A stretch of DNA of 64,000 nucleotides from Rhynchopus sp. YZ270_cl-10 (GCA_964035575.1 OZ037871.1:1054001-1118000); one strand, 5' to 3'; shown: positions 22,376-33,028, numbered from the stretch's first letter. Notes: generated by a model from the letters alone, not told the origin. Made by a program: numbers and translations.

Positions 22376-22949
22376 CAGGGCTTCCGCTTGGTTTTTGGTC
22401 TCAAAATTTGGTCCCCCCGCTTTAGCGGTCGCAGGGAAGGAGAGGGGAGGCAGGTGGGCGCCGCAGGCGAAAAAAAATTCACTATTCGCAGTTTTGCCGT
22501 GTGCTTTTGTTTTTCTGAAGACCGCAAGAGCGCCGCAGGCGCACGGTACGCTACTTTTGCCCTCTTTTCTTTGACTAGTGGTGGTGGAGGCTGAACGGCT
22601 TGTGAACGAAGCTGAGACGGTGACGGTGTTTGTTGGGTAGGTGCAGACAATTTGAAGAGTCGCGCAAAACCTTGCGACGCCATTTGATTGTGCGCTGGTA
22701 GGAAAGAATTCAGCGCCGCAGGCGCACGGTACGCTACGTCCCCCTTTTTTTCTCTTCCTTTTTCTGTCTTCTTTGGACTAATCGAGCCGATTGCTGCTCA
22801 CGGTGGGGTCACAGGTGCCTATGAAACCACGCACCTTACTACCCAGTGTGCCTCATAGTAAGGCTCGTACTGCCTCCTTTTTTTTTTTGCGATTCCCAAA
22901 AATTTGGTCCCCCCGGGCGGGGGGACCAAAAGCCTACGCGGAAACCCTG
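22376..22949. mobile_element. hAT-like non-autonomous element inserted in the copy-2 spacer
   Basis: The left end is CAGGGCTTCCGCTTGG. The right end is the complement of CAGGGTTTCCGCGTAGG. Just inside both ends is a TTGGTCCCCCC motif. The flanks are CTTCTT-rich on both sides, so the 8-bp duplication cannot be read cleanly. The related spacer after copy 3 lacks this block and resumes at the same CACAGAAGAAATACC, giving an approximate empty site. The interior carries three GCGCCGCAGGCG palindromic motifs and no coding frame. Confidence 0.68.
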
Positions 22950-22960
22950 CTTCTTTTTCA

Positions 22961-23120
22961 CAGAAGAAATACCCGAAGCGTTGAGTTTTATCCGTCAGGG
23001 CCTTTGTCCTCTCACAGAACCACTCACGCAGCCGTCGGGACAAGAAGAAATATCCGGAGCGTTGAGTTTTATCCGTCAGAGCTTCTTCCTCTCACAGAAC
23101 CACTCACGCAAGTCGCCGGG
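22961..23120 (+). repeat. 80-bp minisatellite, two units (copy 2 spacer)
   Basis: Two adjacent units of about 80 bp share AGCGTTGAGTTTTATCCGTC and CTCACAGAACCACTCACGCA. The same pair recurs after copy 3 at 30626-30787. A single diverged unit lies after copy 1 at about 14968-15035, so the doubling happened before the copy 2/3 split or was spread by conversion. Confidence 0.8.
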
Positions 23121-24147
23121 TAAATATTTTCCTTCCACTACTTACGTTGCGCTGTCTTTTTATTTTTTTTTCTTTTCATTTCCCCCCCCTTTTTTATTTT
23201 TTTTTCGTGTCCTCCAAACCTTTCTCTCTCTCTCTCTCTCTTTTGGGTGTGTGCCTTGCGATGTGTGTGGTGTTCTCTTTTGCTTGTCTTTTGTCGATCC
23301 ACTCAGCTTGCCATGCTGCTGTGGGACAAAATCCTTCAAGAAGAAGAAAGTGATGACACACACAGCAGAAACCACCCCCAAAGACGACCCCCCCACCCCG
23401 ACCCCAACCGTTTCCACAAAATCAAGGGAAAAGGATGACAAGGATGAAGGCTTTCGCAGAGTGCACCTGTGGACCGGTCGCGGCTCTCTCGTGTTTGTCT
23501 GTGTGTCTTCAGGAAAATATTGTGTTCCTTTTCCCCTCACGGAATTCCCCCTCCGCACTGCACCTCTTGATGCTCATCAGCAGGACGGGAAACCCCGAGA
23601 ACTAAACATAATACAAAAAAAAAGCGTCGTATTTTTCCCAGTTTCCCCTTACCCCCAAACGACCCACAAAACATATGATACTAACGTCACAAGAGTGCAT
23701 TCCTCAACCCCAATAGAGGCTTATTGGGAAATTATTGGGTTCGCAATAAAGTTCTAATTGGTGTTCCGGGGCGGGGCCCGACATTGACAGGTCCTGACAG
23801 GTGCTTCCCGACGATTGTTGTAACACGAATACTGCCTAATAAGTACGATGCATTTCTCTATAATAGGGCGTCAGCCCGAAGTGCCCAATAATTTGGCAAA
23901 TACGATTCGTATTCATTGTATGCCAATAGAGGCATGGTGCAAACGCCACCAAAATCAACCAAATTTCAGGGGAAATCAGGTGAACTTTCAAAGTAGGGTT
24001 TTCACAAAAAAGTCAAAACCACACCACTCGAATTTTTCTACGAACATTTGTTCTTACCCTGATGCCTTCTACCATTAAGCACCGACATTACATACACAAC
24101 AGATTACCAACAAAGCAAAAAAGACAAGACAAGAAGAGACAAGAACA

Positions 24148-27100
24148 ATGATGTGGGACCGGCTGTGTGTGCTGCTTCTGCTGCTGGCAGGCGTGCGGTG
24201 TGAGGAGGCAGCAACAACAGGCGAACCGCTGACGCTGGGCGTGCTCGGAGACGGCCTGGAGAATGCCCTCGACGGCTTCAGGGGGACTGTTGTGAACTCG
24301 GTGATGAACACTGCAGAGAAGAAGATGGAGAAGCTGGGGATCACAGACGCGTTCGACGCAGCTTTCAGTGACGCGCAGGTTCTGTCGGACCTGAAGGACA
24401 AGATTGTGGACGGTCTCTCGGACATGACAGCGTTCTTTGAAGGTGGGGAGGCGTTTGACGGGATTGACATGGTGATGGACCAGCTGGCGCCTGCGATGGA
24501 CATGATGAGTGGTGTGTGCAGCCAGGAGACGGGGGAGGCGAGACGTGAGGCTGCGTTCTTGCAGGCAAAGGAGAAGTTCCTGCGGGAGAAGGAGGAGAAG
24601 GCGAAGATGGGGCCGAAGAACAGAACGGCGAATGCGGCTGCTGCGGCGTTTGCGAGGCCACTCTTCACGGCGACTCTGGGGGTGTCGTTGCCCGAGTTGC
24701 CGATCCAGCTGACAACAAACTGGAAGGCGGCGTTCCAGGTCGGGGGCGGGCTCAGCATTGGTGTGAACACTGCAAAGGCAGAGATCTTCTATGGGATTGG
24801 TGTTGGACTCTCGTTTGGGTTCTCGAAGGGACAGAAGGAGTGCCTCACGGATGACGAGTGCCCGTCGAAGTCGAGTGTGCGTGCGGCTGCAGTCTGCGAG
24901 AACCAGAAGTGCGTGCAGATGTGCGACCCGAACGACGCGTCGACGTGTGGACCGGAAGAGGCCTGTGACAACCTGCGGTGTGTGGTTGTGTGCACGGCAG
25001 ACAACCAGTGCGGATCTGGTGAGATCTGTGACCACCCTGACGGGACAGACCGGTGTGTACCAGCCCTTTGCACACAGGCGTCGGACTGCGATGTGAACAT
25101 GGGATGTGCACACGGGCGTTGCTACCCCTTCTCCTGCATGGGTCCTGCAGACTGTCCGAAGGCGGGCGAGACATGCGAGAACGGACAGTGTGTGCCCGAA
25201 CACGGGACGCTGTGCGACGGCCCGGCGGACTGTGCTGCGGGTCAGATCTGCGTGGAGGGTCTGTGCGAAGAAGACCCCCGCTCAGGATGCACGGGGGATG
25301 CAGACTGCATGGTTTCCGGCGAGACGTGCCGCCCGTCTGTGAACCGGTGTGGAGTTGCGTGTACAGCAGCAGGCATGGAGTGCGACCTTGGTGAGGAATG
25401 TAATGTGGACATTTGCGTTGACGACGGCATCTTGAAGAGACGTGCGAGTGTGCTTGCAGATGTGCCGACACCTACGAAGCAGGGGTTTTGGTCGAAGGTG
25501 GGGGACTCGGTGGGCGTCTCGCTGGACTGGTTCAAGGAGGCTGGCTCCTTCAGCGGGTTTGCGTTTCAGGTGGCGATTTCGAACTCGTTCCTGAAAGACA
25601 AGTACGGGATCCAGGACATCCACGTGACCCTTGGACACCCGCACTACCAGTGCCTCGGGGAGAAGGACATGACGTCGGCGAAGTGGTGGGGAGGAGTGGT
25701 GTTCGGGGGTGTCGGTGTGACGCTCGCCCCTGTGGAGGACCCGCCTTCGTCGAAGCCGAAGAAGGAGACAGCTCAGCTGGTCCTCGGGAATTCGGACAAG
25801 TTCCTCACACTGAAGGAGGCGTTCCCACAGGACCTGATGAACGTGCAGAACGACCTTGTGGACCTGCTGAAGAGCTTTGACGGGATTTCGTTTGCAGAGT
25901 CGATCACGCTTGAGGACACGAACGACGGTGTGAGCTTGAAGTATGCGAGCAAGGACTGCCCGGGGGCCTCGAATGGGAGGGCTGCGGAGGCACAGGCCGA
26001 GACACAGGAGGAGGAGAAGGTGGCGGCAAAGGTGGAGGAGCAGGAGCAGGGACGCGACGCTGAGGTACAGGGCGACGCTGCGTCGGAACTGGTCTCCTTC
26101 CTGAAGCAGGCAACAAACATCGTGACAAAGGGTGAGATTCTGATGCCGTTCTGTGCAGGGAACTGCGGCCCCACAAACAGCTCGCTGGACTCGATCATCG
26201 GTGTGGGGCGGGTGGGCCCGCCGAAGACGTGCAACGGAGTGGAGGCAAGTGTGTCTGTGGATACGCTCACGGTTGGGAGCCTGGCGTACCTGATCACGGC
26301 CGGGGAGCTTGCGAGTGTCGGGAAGACGATGATGGAGAGCGACATCATGAAGACTGTGCTGTCTCTGGGGATCCAGGACACGACGCTGAGCTTTGGGGTG
26401 ACGACGGACGGGATCAAGATGGCTGCAGTCGGATCGCCGCTTCTGCCCGACACGAACAGCCACTTTGTGGCTGTGCTGAAGGACATGACGGAGGAGATCC
26501 AGCTGGGGGCTTCGGCATCGCTGGCATACTCTGGGGTGCTGGAGCTGGAGTTGCGTGTGGGGACGGAGGCGGACACGGACGATTCGCAGGCCTTCCGTGT
26601 GTCTGACGCAACAGGCACATACGGTGCCTCGACGTACATGCGGTACATTGTGGAAGCGATTGGGAGCACGGTGCCGCCACGTCAGGAGCTTGGGATGACG
26701 TTCCCGTTCATTGTGTGTGTGGACAAGTGCAACGACTTGGAGAAGCGGAAGGACATCTACTTCAACGGCGACCTGGGGATCATTGTGACGCCGACGGCAC
26801 AGATCCTGCGTGGGTCGATCACGGCTGCAGGGTGGTGGTACGAGTCCTTTGAGATCCCGTTCATCCACCTCGGGGACATGGTGCTTGGACTGGACTGGGA
26901 CATGAAGTCGCCCCTGCCGACCGGTCTGGTGCTGGGGGCGGCTGCGTGCATCGGGCGCCAGGACAACTGTGTGGACCAGGTGCAGCCGTACGTGGAGGCG
27001 CGGGCGTACATCGGGCTGAGTGCGACGCTCCCGGAAGACAACTACTTCGTGGTGATGGTGTCGGAGCTGACAATTGGGTCGATTGCAGACTTTGTTTCGG

Positions 27101-29178
27101 CTGAGGTGCCGTGGCTGGTGCTGCTCACCGGGGAGGCGTCTGCTGCGGGGCTTGCTGCGGCAGAGGCAGCGTTCGAGGCCCTGGGGGTGGACGTGTCTGA
27201 GGTGACGTCGACGCTGCAGAACATCCAGAAGGCACTCCCGCCGCAGTTTGCGGAGTCGGGCCTGTACCCGTTTGACAAGGACTACAAGACAAAGTGCACA
27301 CCACCTGCTGCGGACGCAGACGTGACGGAGATCAACAAGGACTGCTATGCGTACATGTCCTTCAGCCCGCTGAAGGAGCAGACCTTGGAGCTGGGACTGT
27401 CGACGCTGGTTGTGCCGAAGGGGCTTGCGTTTGCAGGGCGCCTGAACTTCATCGGGTGGGAGATGGCGGCGGAGGTGGCGATCAGCCCAACGCAGTTCTA
27501 CGTGAACGCAACGATGGACCACATTGCACTTAAATTTGGCAGCGTCGACTTCATCCGGATCGGGTCGCACCTGAACGCTCAGAAGAAGGCGGCAGGTGGA
27601 GCACGGTTCCTGGTGGACCTGAACATTGCCCCTCCGCGTGCAGAGGTGAACATCCAGGGGGCGTTTGACATCCCGCTCCTGCGGTCGTACGGTGCGCTGC
27701 TGCTGATTGTGGACTCGGAGAAGCTGCACTTCAAGGGCGAGATGAACCTGTTTGACGGGGCACTGAAGTCTACGACGGAAGTGTACTTCCCGTGGGACTT
27801 CACGTCCTTCCACATGAGCCTGTCGGACATGATCTTCCTGCACGGGGTGGTGAAGGTGAAGGAGGTGATGTTTGAGTACGACACGAAGGCACCGATGCCG
27901 TACGCCATCTTCAACAGCGAGATCTCTGTGCTCTTTGCTGTGAACGCGAAGACGACGCTGTCTGTGCAGGGTGACACGATTGACTTCTCGCTCGCTGTGG
28001 CTGTGCTGGGTGTGCAGAACACGATTTCCGGGACTGCAGTGATCAACACAAACAACTTCCTGAACTCGGAGTTCGACATCACCGTGACATCGGACCTGGA
28101 CCCCACAGTGGTGATTGAGGCTGTTGTGGACGGGGCGAAGGCGGTGGCGTCAACTGCAGTGGGTGTGTGGAACACTGTGAGTGGAAAGGTGTCGGCGGCG
28201 TGGAACAGTGTGAAGAACCAGTTCACGAGGGCCCCGCTGAACTACCTGGCGAATGCGATTGGGGGCTTCCTCTCGGACATGGAGACGGTGCTGAGGGACA
28301 TTGCGAGTGCGTTGAGCAAGGCGAAGCTGAGCAACCTGGTGTCGCTGTCGAAAGACTTCACGAAAGGAGACTTCAGCTCACTCGGGGACGCGACCTTCAA
28401 CCTCGGTGGGGCAATGGGGATAGCTGGGACCAAGCACCACACGGAGGTGGACGCAGAGGATGGAGTGAACGAGTACGGCTGCAGATGGAAAAAGATCCGT
28501 TACCAAGAGTGCTTCATGACTCCCAAGGTGTGCATACCGAAGAAGTGCACGGGAGGCATCTGCGCCCCGCAGACCTGCACAGACCGCAAGTGTGAGAAGT
28601 TCTGCATTGGGTGCTGTGGAAAGAGGAAGTGCACGAAGAAGTGCATTCCTGGAGTGTGCACCCCGGGGGAGTGCACCCCAGTTGTGTGCACGCCGGCGTC
28701 CTGCACACCTGCGTTCGAGACGTGCGGGGACCACAAGTACGGCGAACGTTTCCCTGACAAGGAGTGCATGGAGGACATCGCCCACGCAGCGAAGCAGGTG
28801 GAGGACGACCTGATTGTGATGAAGAGACAGGACGATGCCGTCACATCCTCGAAGGCAAAGAACCCTGCCCTTGCCGGGCTTGCGGCGGGAACGACGGTGC
28901 CGCAGGCGACAGTGAAGACAGTGGTCCTCAAGTTCCCCGTTGGACAGAAGAGCACGACAGGGAACCTTGTCTCCGACGTCGGCGTTCTGGCGGGTCCCTG
29001 CGGGGGAGCAGGAGGCACGCAGCGTGCCGAGGTGAACGGGGCGGCCTTCAACATGGATTCCCATAAGAACTACAAGGCCTCCATCAAGGCGGCACAGCAG
29101 GCTCTGTCCTCGGGCATCGAATCCAAGTTGCTGTCGAAGCAGTGCGGGCTGGACTCGGAGATCCTTGACGAGGTCTAA
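24148..29178 (+). CDS. Large secreted cysteine-rich protein, array copy 3
   Basis: This is the third 1676-residue paralogue. It starts MMWDRL instead of MVWDRL and is otherwise the same as copies 1 and 2 through residue 1359. It differs most in the cassette: RAPLNYLA at the left edge, GGICAPQTC, CIPGVCTPGECTPVVC and CGDHKYGERF. Cysteine positions are unchanged. After about residue 1631 it is again identical to the other copies. Its 5' leader is slightly diverged (ACAAGAACAATG), so the near-perfect identity runs from about the start codon into the cassette edge. Function is unknown; secretion is inferred from the signal peptide. Confidence 0.9.
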   Translation: MMWDRLCVLLLLLAGVRCEEAATTGEPLTLGVLGDGLENALDGFRGTVVNSVMNTAEKKMEKLGITDAFDAAFSDAQVLSDLKDKIVDGLSDMTAFFEGGEAFDGIDMVMDQLAPAMDMMSGVCSQETGEARREAAFLQAKEKFLREKEEKAKMGPKNRTANAAAAAFARPLFTATLGVSLPELPIQLTTNWKAAFQVGGGLSIGVNTAKAEIFYGIGVGLSFGFSKGQKECLTDDECPSKSSVRAAAVCENQKCVQMCDPNDASTCGPEEACDNLRCVVVCTADNQCGSGEICDHPDGTDRCVPALCTQASDCDVNMGCAHGRCYPFSCMGPADCPKAGETCENGQCVPEHGTLCDGPADCAAGQICVEGLCEEDPRSGCTGDADCMVSGETCRPSVNRCGVACTAAGMECDLGEECNVDICVDDGILKRRASVLADVPTPTKQGFWSKVGDSVGVSLDWFKEAGSFSGFAFQVAISNSFLKDKYGIQDIHVTLGHPHYQCLGEKDMTSAKWWGGVVFGGVGVTLAPVEDPPSSKPKKETAQLVLGNSDKFLTLKEAFPQDLMNVQNDLVDLLKSFDGISFAESITLEDTNDGVSLKYASKDCPGASNGRAAEAQAETQEEEKVAAKVEEQEQGRDAEVQGDAASELVSFLKQATNIVTKGEILMPFCAGNCGPTNSSLDSIIGVGRVGPPKTCNGVEASVSVDTLTVGSLAYLITAGELASVGKTMMESDIMKTVLSLGIQDTTLSFGVTTDGIKMAAVGSPLLPDTNSHFVAVLKDMTEEIQLGASASLAYSGVLELELRVGTEADTDDSQAFRVSDATGTYGASTYMRYIVEAIGSTVPPRQELGMTFPFIVCVDKCNDLEKRKDIYFNGDLGIIVTPTAQILRGSITAAGWWYESFEIPFIHLGDMVLGLDWDMKSPLPTGLVLGAAACIGRQDNCVDQVQPYVEARAYIGLSATLPEDNYFVVMVSELTIGSIADFVSAEVPWLVLLTGEASAAGLAAAEAAFEALGVDVSEVTSTLQNIQKALPPQFAESGLYPFDKDYKTKCTPPAADADVTEINKDCYAYMSFSPLKEQTLELGLSTLVVPKGLAFAGRLNFIGWEMAAEVAISPTQFYVNATMDHIALKFGSVDFIRIGSHLNAQKKAAGGARFLVDLNIAPPRAEVNIQGAFDIPLLRSYGALLLIVDSEKLHFKGEMNLFDGALKSTTEVYFPWDFTSFHMSLSDMIFLHGVVKVKEVMFEYDTKAPMPYAIFNSEISVLFAVNAKTTLSVQGDTIDFSLAVAVLGVQNTISGTAVINTNNFLNSEFDITVTSDLDPTVVIEAVVDGAKAVASTAVGVWNTVSGKVSAAWNSVKNQFTRAPLNYLANAIGGFLSDMETVLRDIASALSKAKLSNLVSLSKDFTKGDFSSLGDATFNLGGAMGIAGTKHHTEVDAEDGVNEYGCRWKKIRYQECFMTPKVCIPKKCTGGICAPQTCTDRKCEKFCIGCCGKRKCTKKCIPGVCTPGECTPVVCTPASCTPAFETCGDHKYGERFPDKECMEDIAHAAKQVEDDLIVMKRQDDAVTSSKAKNPALAGLAAGTTVPQATVKTVVLKFPVGQKSTTGNLVSDVGVLAGPCGGAGGTQRAEVNGAAFNMDSHKNYKASIKAAQQALSSGIESKLLSKQCGLDSEILDEV

Positions 29179-31290
29179 ACATGCGTGTATACATACTTTA
29201 TTTCGACAAAAAGAAAGGGGCAGCGATAACGCATATTCCGTCCGTCCCTGTCATACAAATGAGATATTTTTTTCTTTGTTTTTCTTTCCCCCACGAAATT
29301 TTTTGTTTGTCACCACACGTGTTCATCTCCTATAGATTCATTACTGGGGGTCATTCTGCATGTTCCCATTTTAGCGTGTTTTCTTTATTGTTTGTAAGTC
29401 GTAACTAAGTCTGCAAGGCTTAAGTTCATCTTATGAAACTTTATTATTTTGCTTTTTTTTTTTTTTTTATATTCTTCTATTTTTTTTTCATTTTTTTTAC
29501 GTGCGTGGTGACCGCTATCAGATACAGGTGATTAACACCTCGCGTGAGGACTTTCTTTTTCATAAAGGCTGCTCTTGCGGGTCTGTGACCAACGTCTTTA
29601 CCTTCCCTTCCCTTGTACACAAGCTTCGGCTGACATTGAGGGTGGGTACTTAGGCAATTTGACATGAAAATACAATTTGCAGAACAACAAGAAAAGATGA
29701 GTTCCCACGATTTTAACTTAATTGTGGCGCAAAAAAAACAAAAAACCCAACCCAGGTTACGTTGTGTTGTCGCAACACTGAGCGGCTTTCCCCCCTACCT
29801 CATACCCCACCCCTCACCCCTTATCCGTCATTTCTCCCCTCTCACTTTTTTTTGTTCTCTTGGATGTATTGTACGAGAGTCGCATTGCAATATACAGTGA
29901 CTTTTATTCTGCATTTTCTTGGGAATGTTTTGTTCGAGTTGGCTTGTCGTAGGTGTGCGCTGCTGTGGAGTGAAAACTTCTACCTCCGCAGTTCCTATGA
30001 CCCTCTCCCCCACTTCGTGTTTGCTCTTGCGGGGGGCCAAAACAATCATGTGCACAATGGCGCTATGTTCGCATCTGGGGGTTTACGTCTGTTGGATCGT
30101 AGGTTCCTTCGTGTATATGCCCATATTGAAGCATTGTGCATGTGATGATCTTTGTTGTTCTCGCAAGTTGATCCCCGTTATTGTCCCAACCCTACCCCAT
30201 ACCCCCAAACCCCCTGTTGCGTGTTTCCATTTTTTTATCAAAGGTGAATAATCATGAAGAGGCTCAGGTTCATCTAATGAACTTTTCTTTTAGCATTTTG
30301 TTTTTTGTGCGAGGTGTTTGCACTTTCAATATTTCTTTTAGCATTTTTTTTTAAATTATTATTATTATTTTTGAGAAGACTATGTCCGTGAGACTTCAGC
30401 CATCTTTTTTCGTTGTCCTGCACGACAGTGTCATAACTCACAGTTTGCTTTGCGCCCTTTTTTGGTAGAGTACAATTATTTTTGTTTACTTCACAAAAAT
30501 GTGTGTGCAAATTTATTTTCCCCAATTTATTTTATTTTCTAGGAGTGGTAAACCTGAGTGTGCATGATGAGGCACATTCATTGCAGGGCTTTTGTTTTTC
30601 TTCTTTTTTCTTCTGTCGTTCGCATCACAGAAGAAATACCTGAAGCGTTGAGTTTTATCCGTCAGAGACTTAGTTCTCTCACAGAACCACTCACGCAGCC
30701 GTCGGGACAAGAAGAAATGCCCGGAGCGTTGAGTTTTATCCGTCAGAGCTTTTTTCCTCTCACAGAACCACTTACGCAATCCGCCGGGTAAATATTTTCC
30801 TTCCACTACTTACGTTGCGCTGTCTTTTTATTTTATTTTTATTTTCGTGTAATTTATTGATTGCATATGATGAAAATATTTTCGTGTCCTCCAAACCTTT
30901 CTCTCTCTCTCTCTCTCTCTCTTTTGGGTGTGTGCCTTGCGATGTGTGTGGTGTTCTCTTTTGCTTGTCTTTTGTCGATCCACTCAGCTTGCCATGCTGC
31001 TGTGGACAATTCCTTCAAGAAGAAGAAAGTGATGACACACACAGCAGAAACCACCCCCAAAGACGACCCCCCCCCCCCCCACCCCCACCCCAACCGTTTC
31101 CACAAAATCAAGGGAAAATGATGACAAGGATGAAGGCTTTCGCAGAGTGCACCTGTGGACCGGTCGCGGCTCTCTCGTGTTTGTCTGTGTGTCTTCAGGA
31201 AAATATTGTCTTCCTTTTCCCCTCACGGAATTCCCCCTCCGCACTGCACCTCTTGATGCTCATCAGCAGGACGGGAAACCCCGAGAACTA
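29179..31290. other. Spacer after array copy 3
   Basis: No gene is recognised. It is close to the copy-2 spacer: same post-stop sequence, TTCATCTTA-family repeats at about 29399-29440 and 30240-30284, the two-unit minisatellite at 30626-30787, a CAATTTATTGATTGCATATG-family repeat at about 30850-30880, a (CT)n run at about 30898-30922, and the conserved end block. In that block a C-run of different length than in copy 2 changes the frame, which argues against it being coding. Confidence 0.65.
30626..30787 (+). repeat. 80-bp minisatellite, two units (copy 3 spacer)
   Basis: This is the counterpart of the minisatellite at 22961-23120, with the same two-unit arrangement and a few substitutions. 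Confidence 0.78.
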
Positions 31291-31569
31291 ACATAATACA
31301 AAAAAAAGCGTCGTTTTTTGTTTTATACACCCACCCTCTCCCCCTCCCAATGTTTTTTTTTTCTTCTTCTTCTTCTTTTTTTTTTCTTTTTTTTTTTTTT
31401 GGGAATCCGGCTTGTCACCCTCATACACTTCAGAACCTTCACTTCCCCCCTCCGTTTCGAACAACCTCACATTCTCTCCCACACTATGCTATCTACCTGC
31501 CTCTTGTGAGTTCCCCCCCTCCCCAACCTTTTCCTCTTTTCTTTAATTTGAGACCCTCCCAACGACGCG
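31291..31569. other. Low-complexity C/T-rich spacer
   Basis: Long T and TTC runs are followed by C/T-rich sequence reaching the GC-rich island. No gene is seen. The C/T bias would fit a processing signal for whatever lies downstream. Confidence 0.5.
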
Positions 31570-32275
31570 CTCCTTTTTTTAAATGGTGTATGGTGGATGG
31601 GAGGTCAGCCAGGGGAACGTCGGGGGAGCTGGAAGGGCTTTGATTGAGGGGTTCACGAATAAGGTGGTGGGGAGGGGTGGGGGTGCGCTATTACCTTTGG
31701 ATGGAGCGCAGGACGGTGCGGAACGTGCAGTGGCGGAACGACGTGAACGTGGCCGCAGGCGGATCCACGCTGAGCTGCTATCACTCCAACCCCCACCACG
31801 CACCTCAACAAAGGAAGGCGAGAAGGGCCGCCGCCGTCTGTATTCGCTCCTCCAGCAGCAGTCGGCGCTGTGCGAGGCAAGCCTCTTCCGCAGCAGCCTC
31901 CGGCGCACTCCAGACACCCCTTGCCTCGTTCTCAACAGGCAGCTCGTCCACAGACGTTCTCGCGAACCCCGTTCTCCCTTTACCGAACGTACCCCGGTCC
32001 CGCATCTCGAGCTGGCGCGTACCCAAGCGGAGCAAGAACGTCCTGTAGTGCTTCCGACAGCATCGTCCGTCCTGCGTGGGTCCACGCGTGGTGGTGGGCG
32101 TGATACCGGAGGAGACAGAGAGCTGGACACAGCGAAGGATGTCACCCCAGGGCAGGCGTTCAAATCGCTCCCTGCAGCGATCCCGCTGTATCACGCAAGG
32201 CTCGAAAGAGGCAGAACCGCGCCACCAACATTCTTCGAGAGCGACAGACGATGTCTTTCCAGGTAGGTTGTTGTG
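31570..32275. other. GC-rich, possibly coding island, frame unresolved
   Basis: About 700 bp stand out from the AT-rich surroundings by high GC and high complexity. Several long frames overlap: + strand 31583-32266 (227 residues, Arg-rich), + strand 31644-32048 (134 residues, Ser/Ala-rich), and a - strand frame 31805-32374 (189 residues) that also reads protein-like. No family is recognisable in any of them. A good donor, CCAG|GTAGGT, lies at about 32261, so a spliced + strand gene is possible, but I cannot choose a frame. The composition makes a real gene, an old pseudogene or a GC-rich insert all possible. Confidence 0.35.
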
Positions 32276-32940
32276 TAGGATAATGAGGTCCCCTTTTTTT
32301 GGCGGTTTTGAGGCTCGTTTTTGGGAGTTTTTCTCCTCCTTTCGTTTACCTATTTTCCCCTGGGCTTTCGACACTCAAAACCGCGATTTGTTGCATTTCC
32401 GGCGCAAAGCAAAGCGAAGCAATCAGATTGGGTGACTGTAGCAAAAACCCTGGTCAAGCTCAGGGCAGACATGTGTGTGGATTGAAACATTATTTTTTTT
32501 GAATTTGAATTCGAAAGAAAACTTCAAAGAGGTGCACAAAAGAAGCCTGCAACTTTCTAGGGTTCTTTTTTTCCTGCGGTGCTAACAGACTGCCCGCGCC
32601 CTATTTGCTTGAAGAGGTACACTCTCATGAACGGGCTGTTGTATTTCAAATCAAAATTGTTTTTGCTATTTTTTTAGGTGAATTCTATTCAGAATTTGAG
32701 TTTTTTTTTGTTTTTGTTTTTTCTTTGTGCCAAAGCCTATCGCTTTACAGCGGGGCTTCAAAAAAAGAGGTGAGAAAAACGGCGTTTTCAAAGACCATCC
32801 TATTCGTTTTCTTCTCCCCTTCACTTCTTCTCCAAAAAAAAAAAAAACACACCTCCCACCAGAACACCCCCACGAATACACAACACACCCCCCCCAAAAA
32901 AAAACCCCGATCTTTCTGTTCCCCCAACAAACAAACCACC
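32276..32940. other. Intergenic spacer
   Basis: AT-rich, with T and A runs. Nothing recognisable as a gene or known repeat is seen. It grades into the pyrimidine tract before the kinase. Confidence 0.55.
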
Positions 32941-33012
32941 TCTTCTCCCCCTCTCCCCTCTCCCCTTCCCCTTCCCTCTCCCCACGTTTGGGTTATTCTT
33001 CCTTTCCTTTAG
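32941..33012 (+). promoter_or_regulatory. Polypyrimidine tract and TTTAG before the kinase start
   Basis: A run of CTCCCC/CTTCCC repeats is followed by TTCCTTTCCTTTAG, ending 16 bases before the ATG at 33029. This is the same arrangement as upstream of the PI4-kinase gene. It is a candidate trans-splice or 5'-UTR intron acceptor. Confidence 0.55.
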
Positions 33013-33028
33013 GCAACGCTGGGACAGT

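Larger units (their letters stand above)
20881..23992. other. Spacer after array copy 2
   Basis: No gene is recognised. The sequence is collinear with the spacer after copy 3 but longer, because of a hAT-like insertion at about 22376-22949. It holds TTCATCTTA-family repeats at about 21111-21145 and 21996-22037, an 80-bp minisatellite (22961-23120), a (CT)n run at about 23221-23243, and the conserved end block at about 23205-23600. An inverted copy of the GTCAAGGACCTGTCAAT family lies at about 23760-23822. Confidence 0.65.
8807..31290 (+). repeat. Tandem array of three 7-8 kb gene-bearing units
   Basis: Three head-to-tail units begin with the same leader block (AACTTTCAAAGTAGGG) at about 8807, 15689 and 23993. 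Each has about 160 bp of shared upstream sequence, a 5031-bp gene and a related 3' region. Each 3' region ends in a conserved block at about 15195-15540, 23205-23600 and 30890-31290. Start codons are spaced 6882 and 8298 bp apart. The 3' flanks of copies 2 and 3 are more alike than either is to copy 1, so the 2/3 pair is the younger duplication or has been co-converted. Confidence 0.9.

Noticed and set aside
23353-23757. Possible small gene starting MTHTAETTPK in the array spacers
   Set aside because: The DNA is conserved in all three spacers, but the frame shifts between copies in C-runs and the endings differ. A non-coding conserved block fits better.
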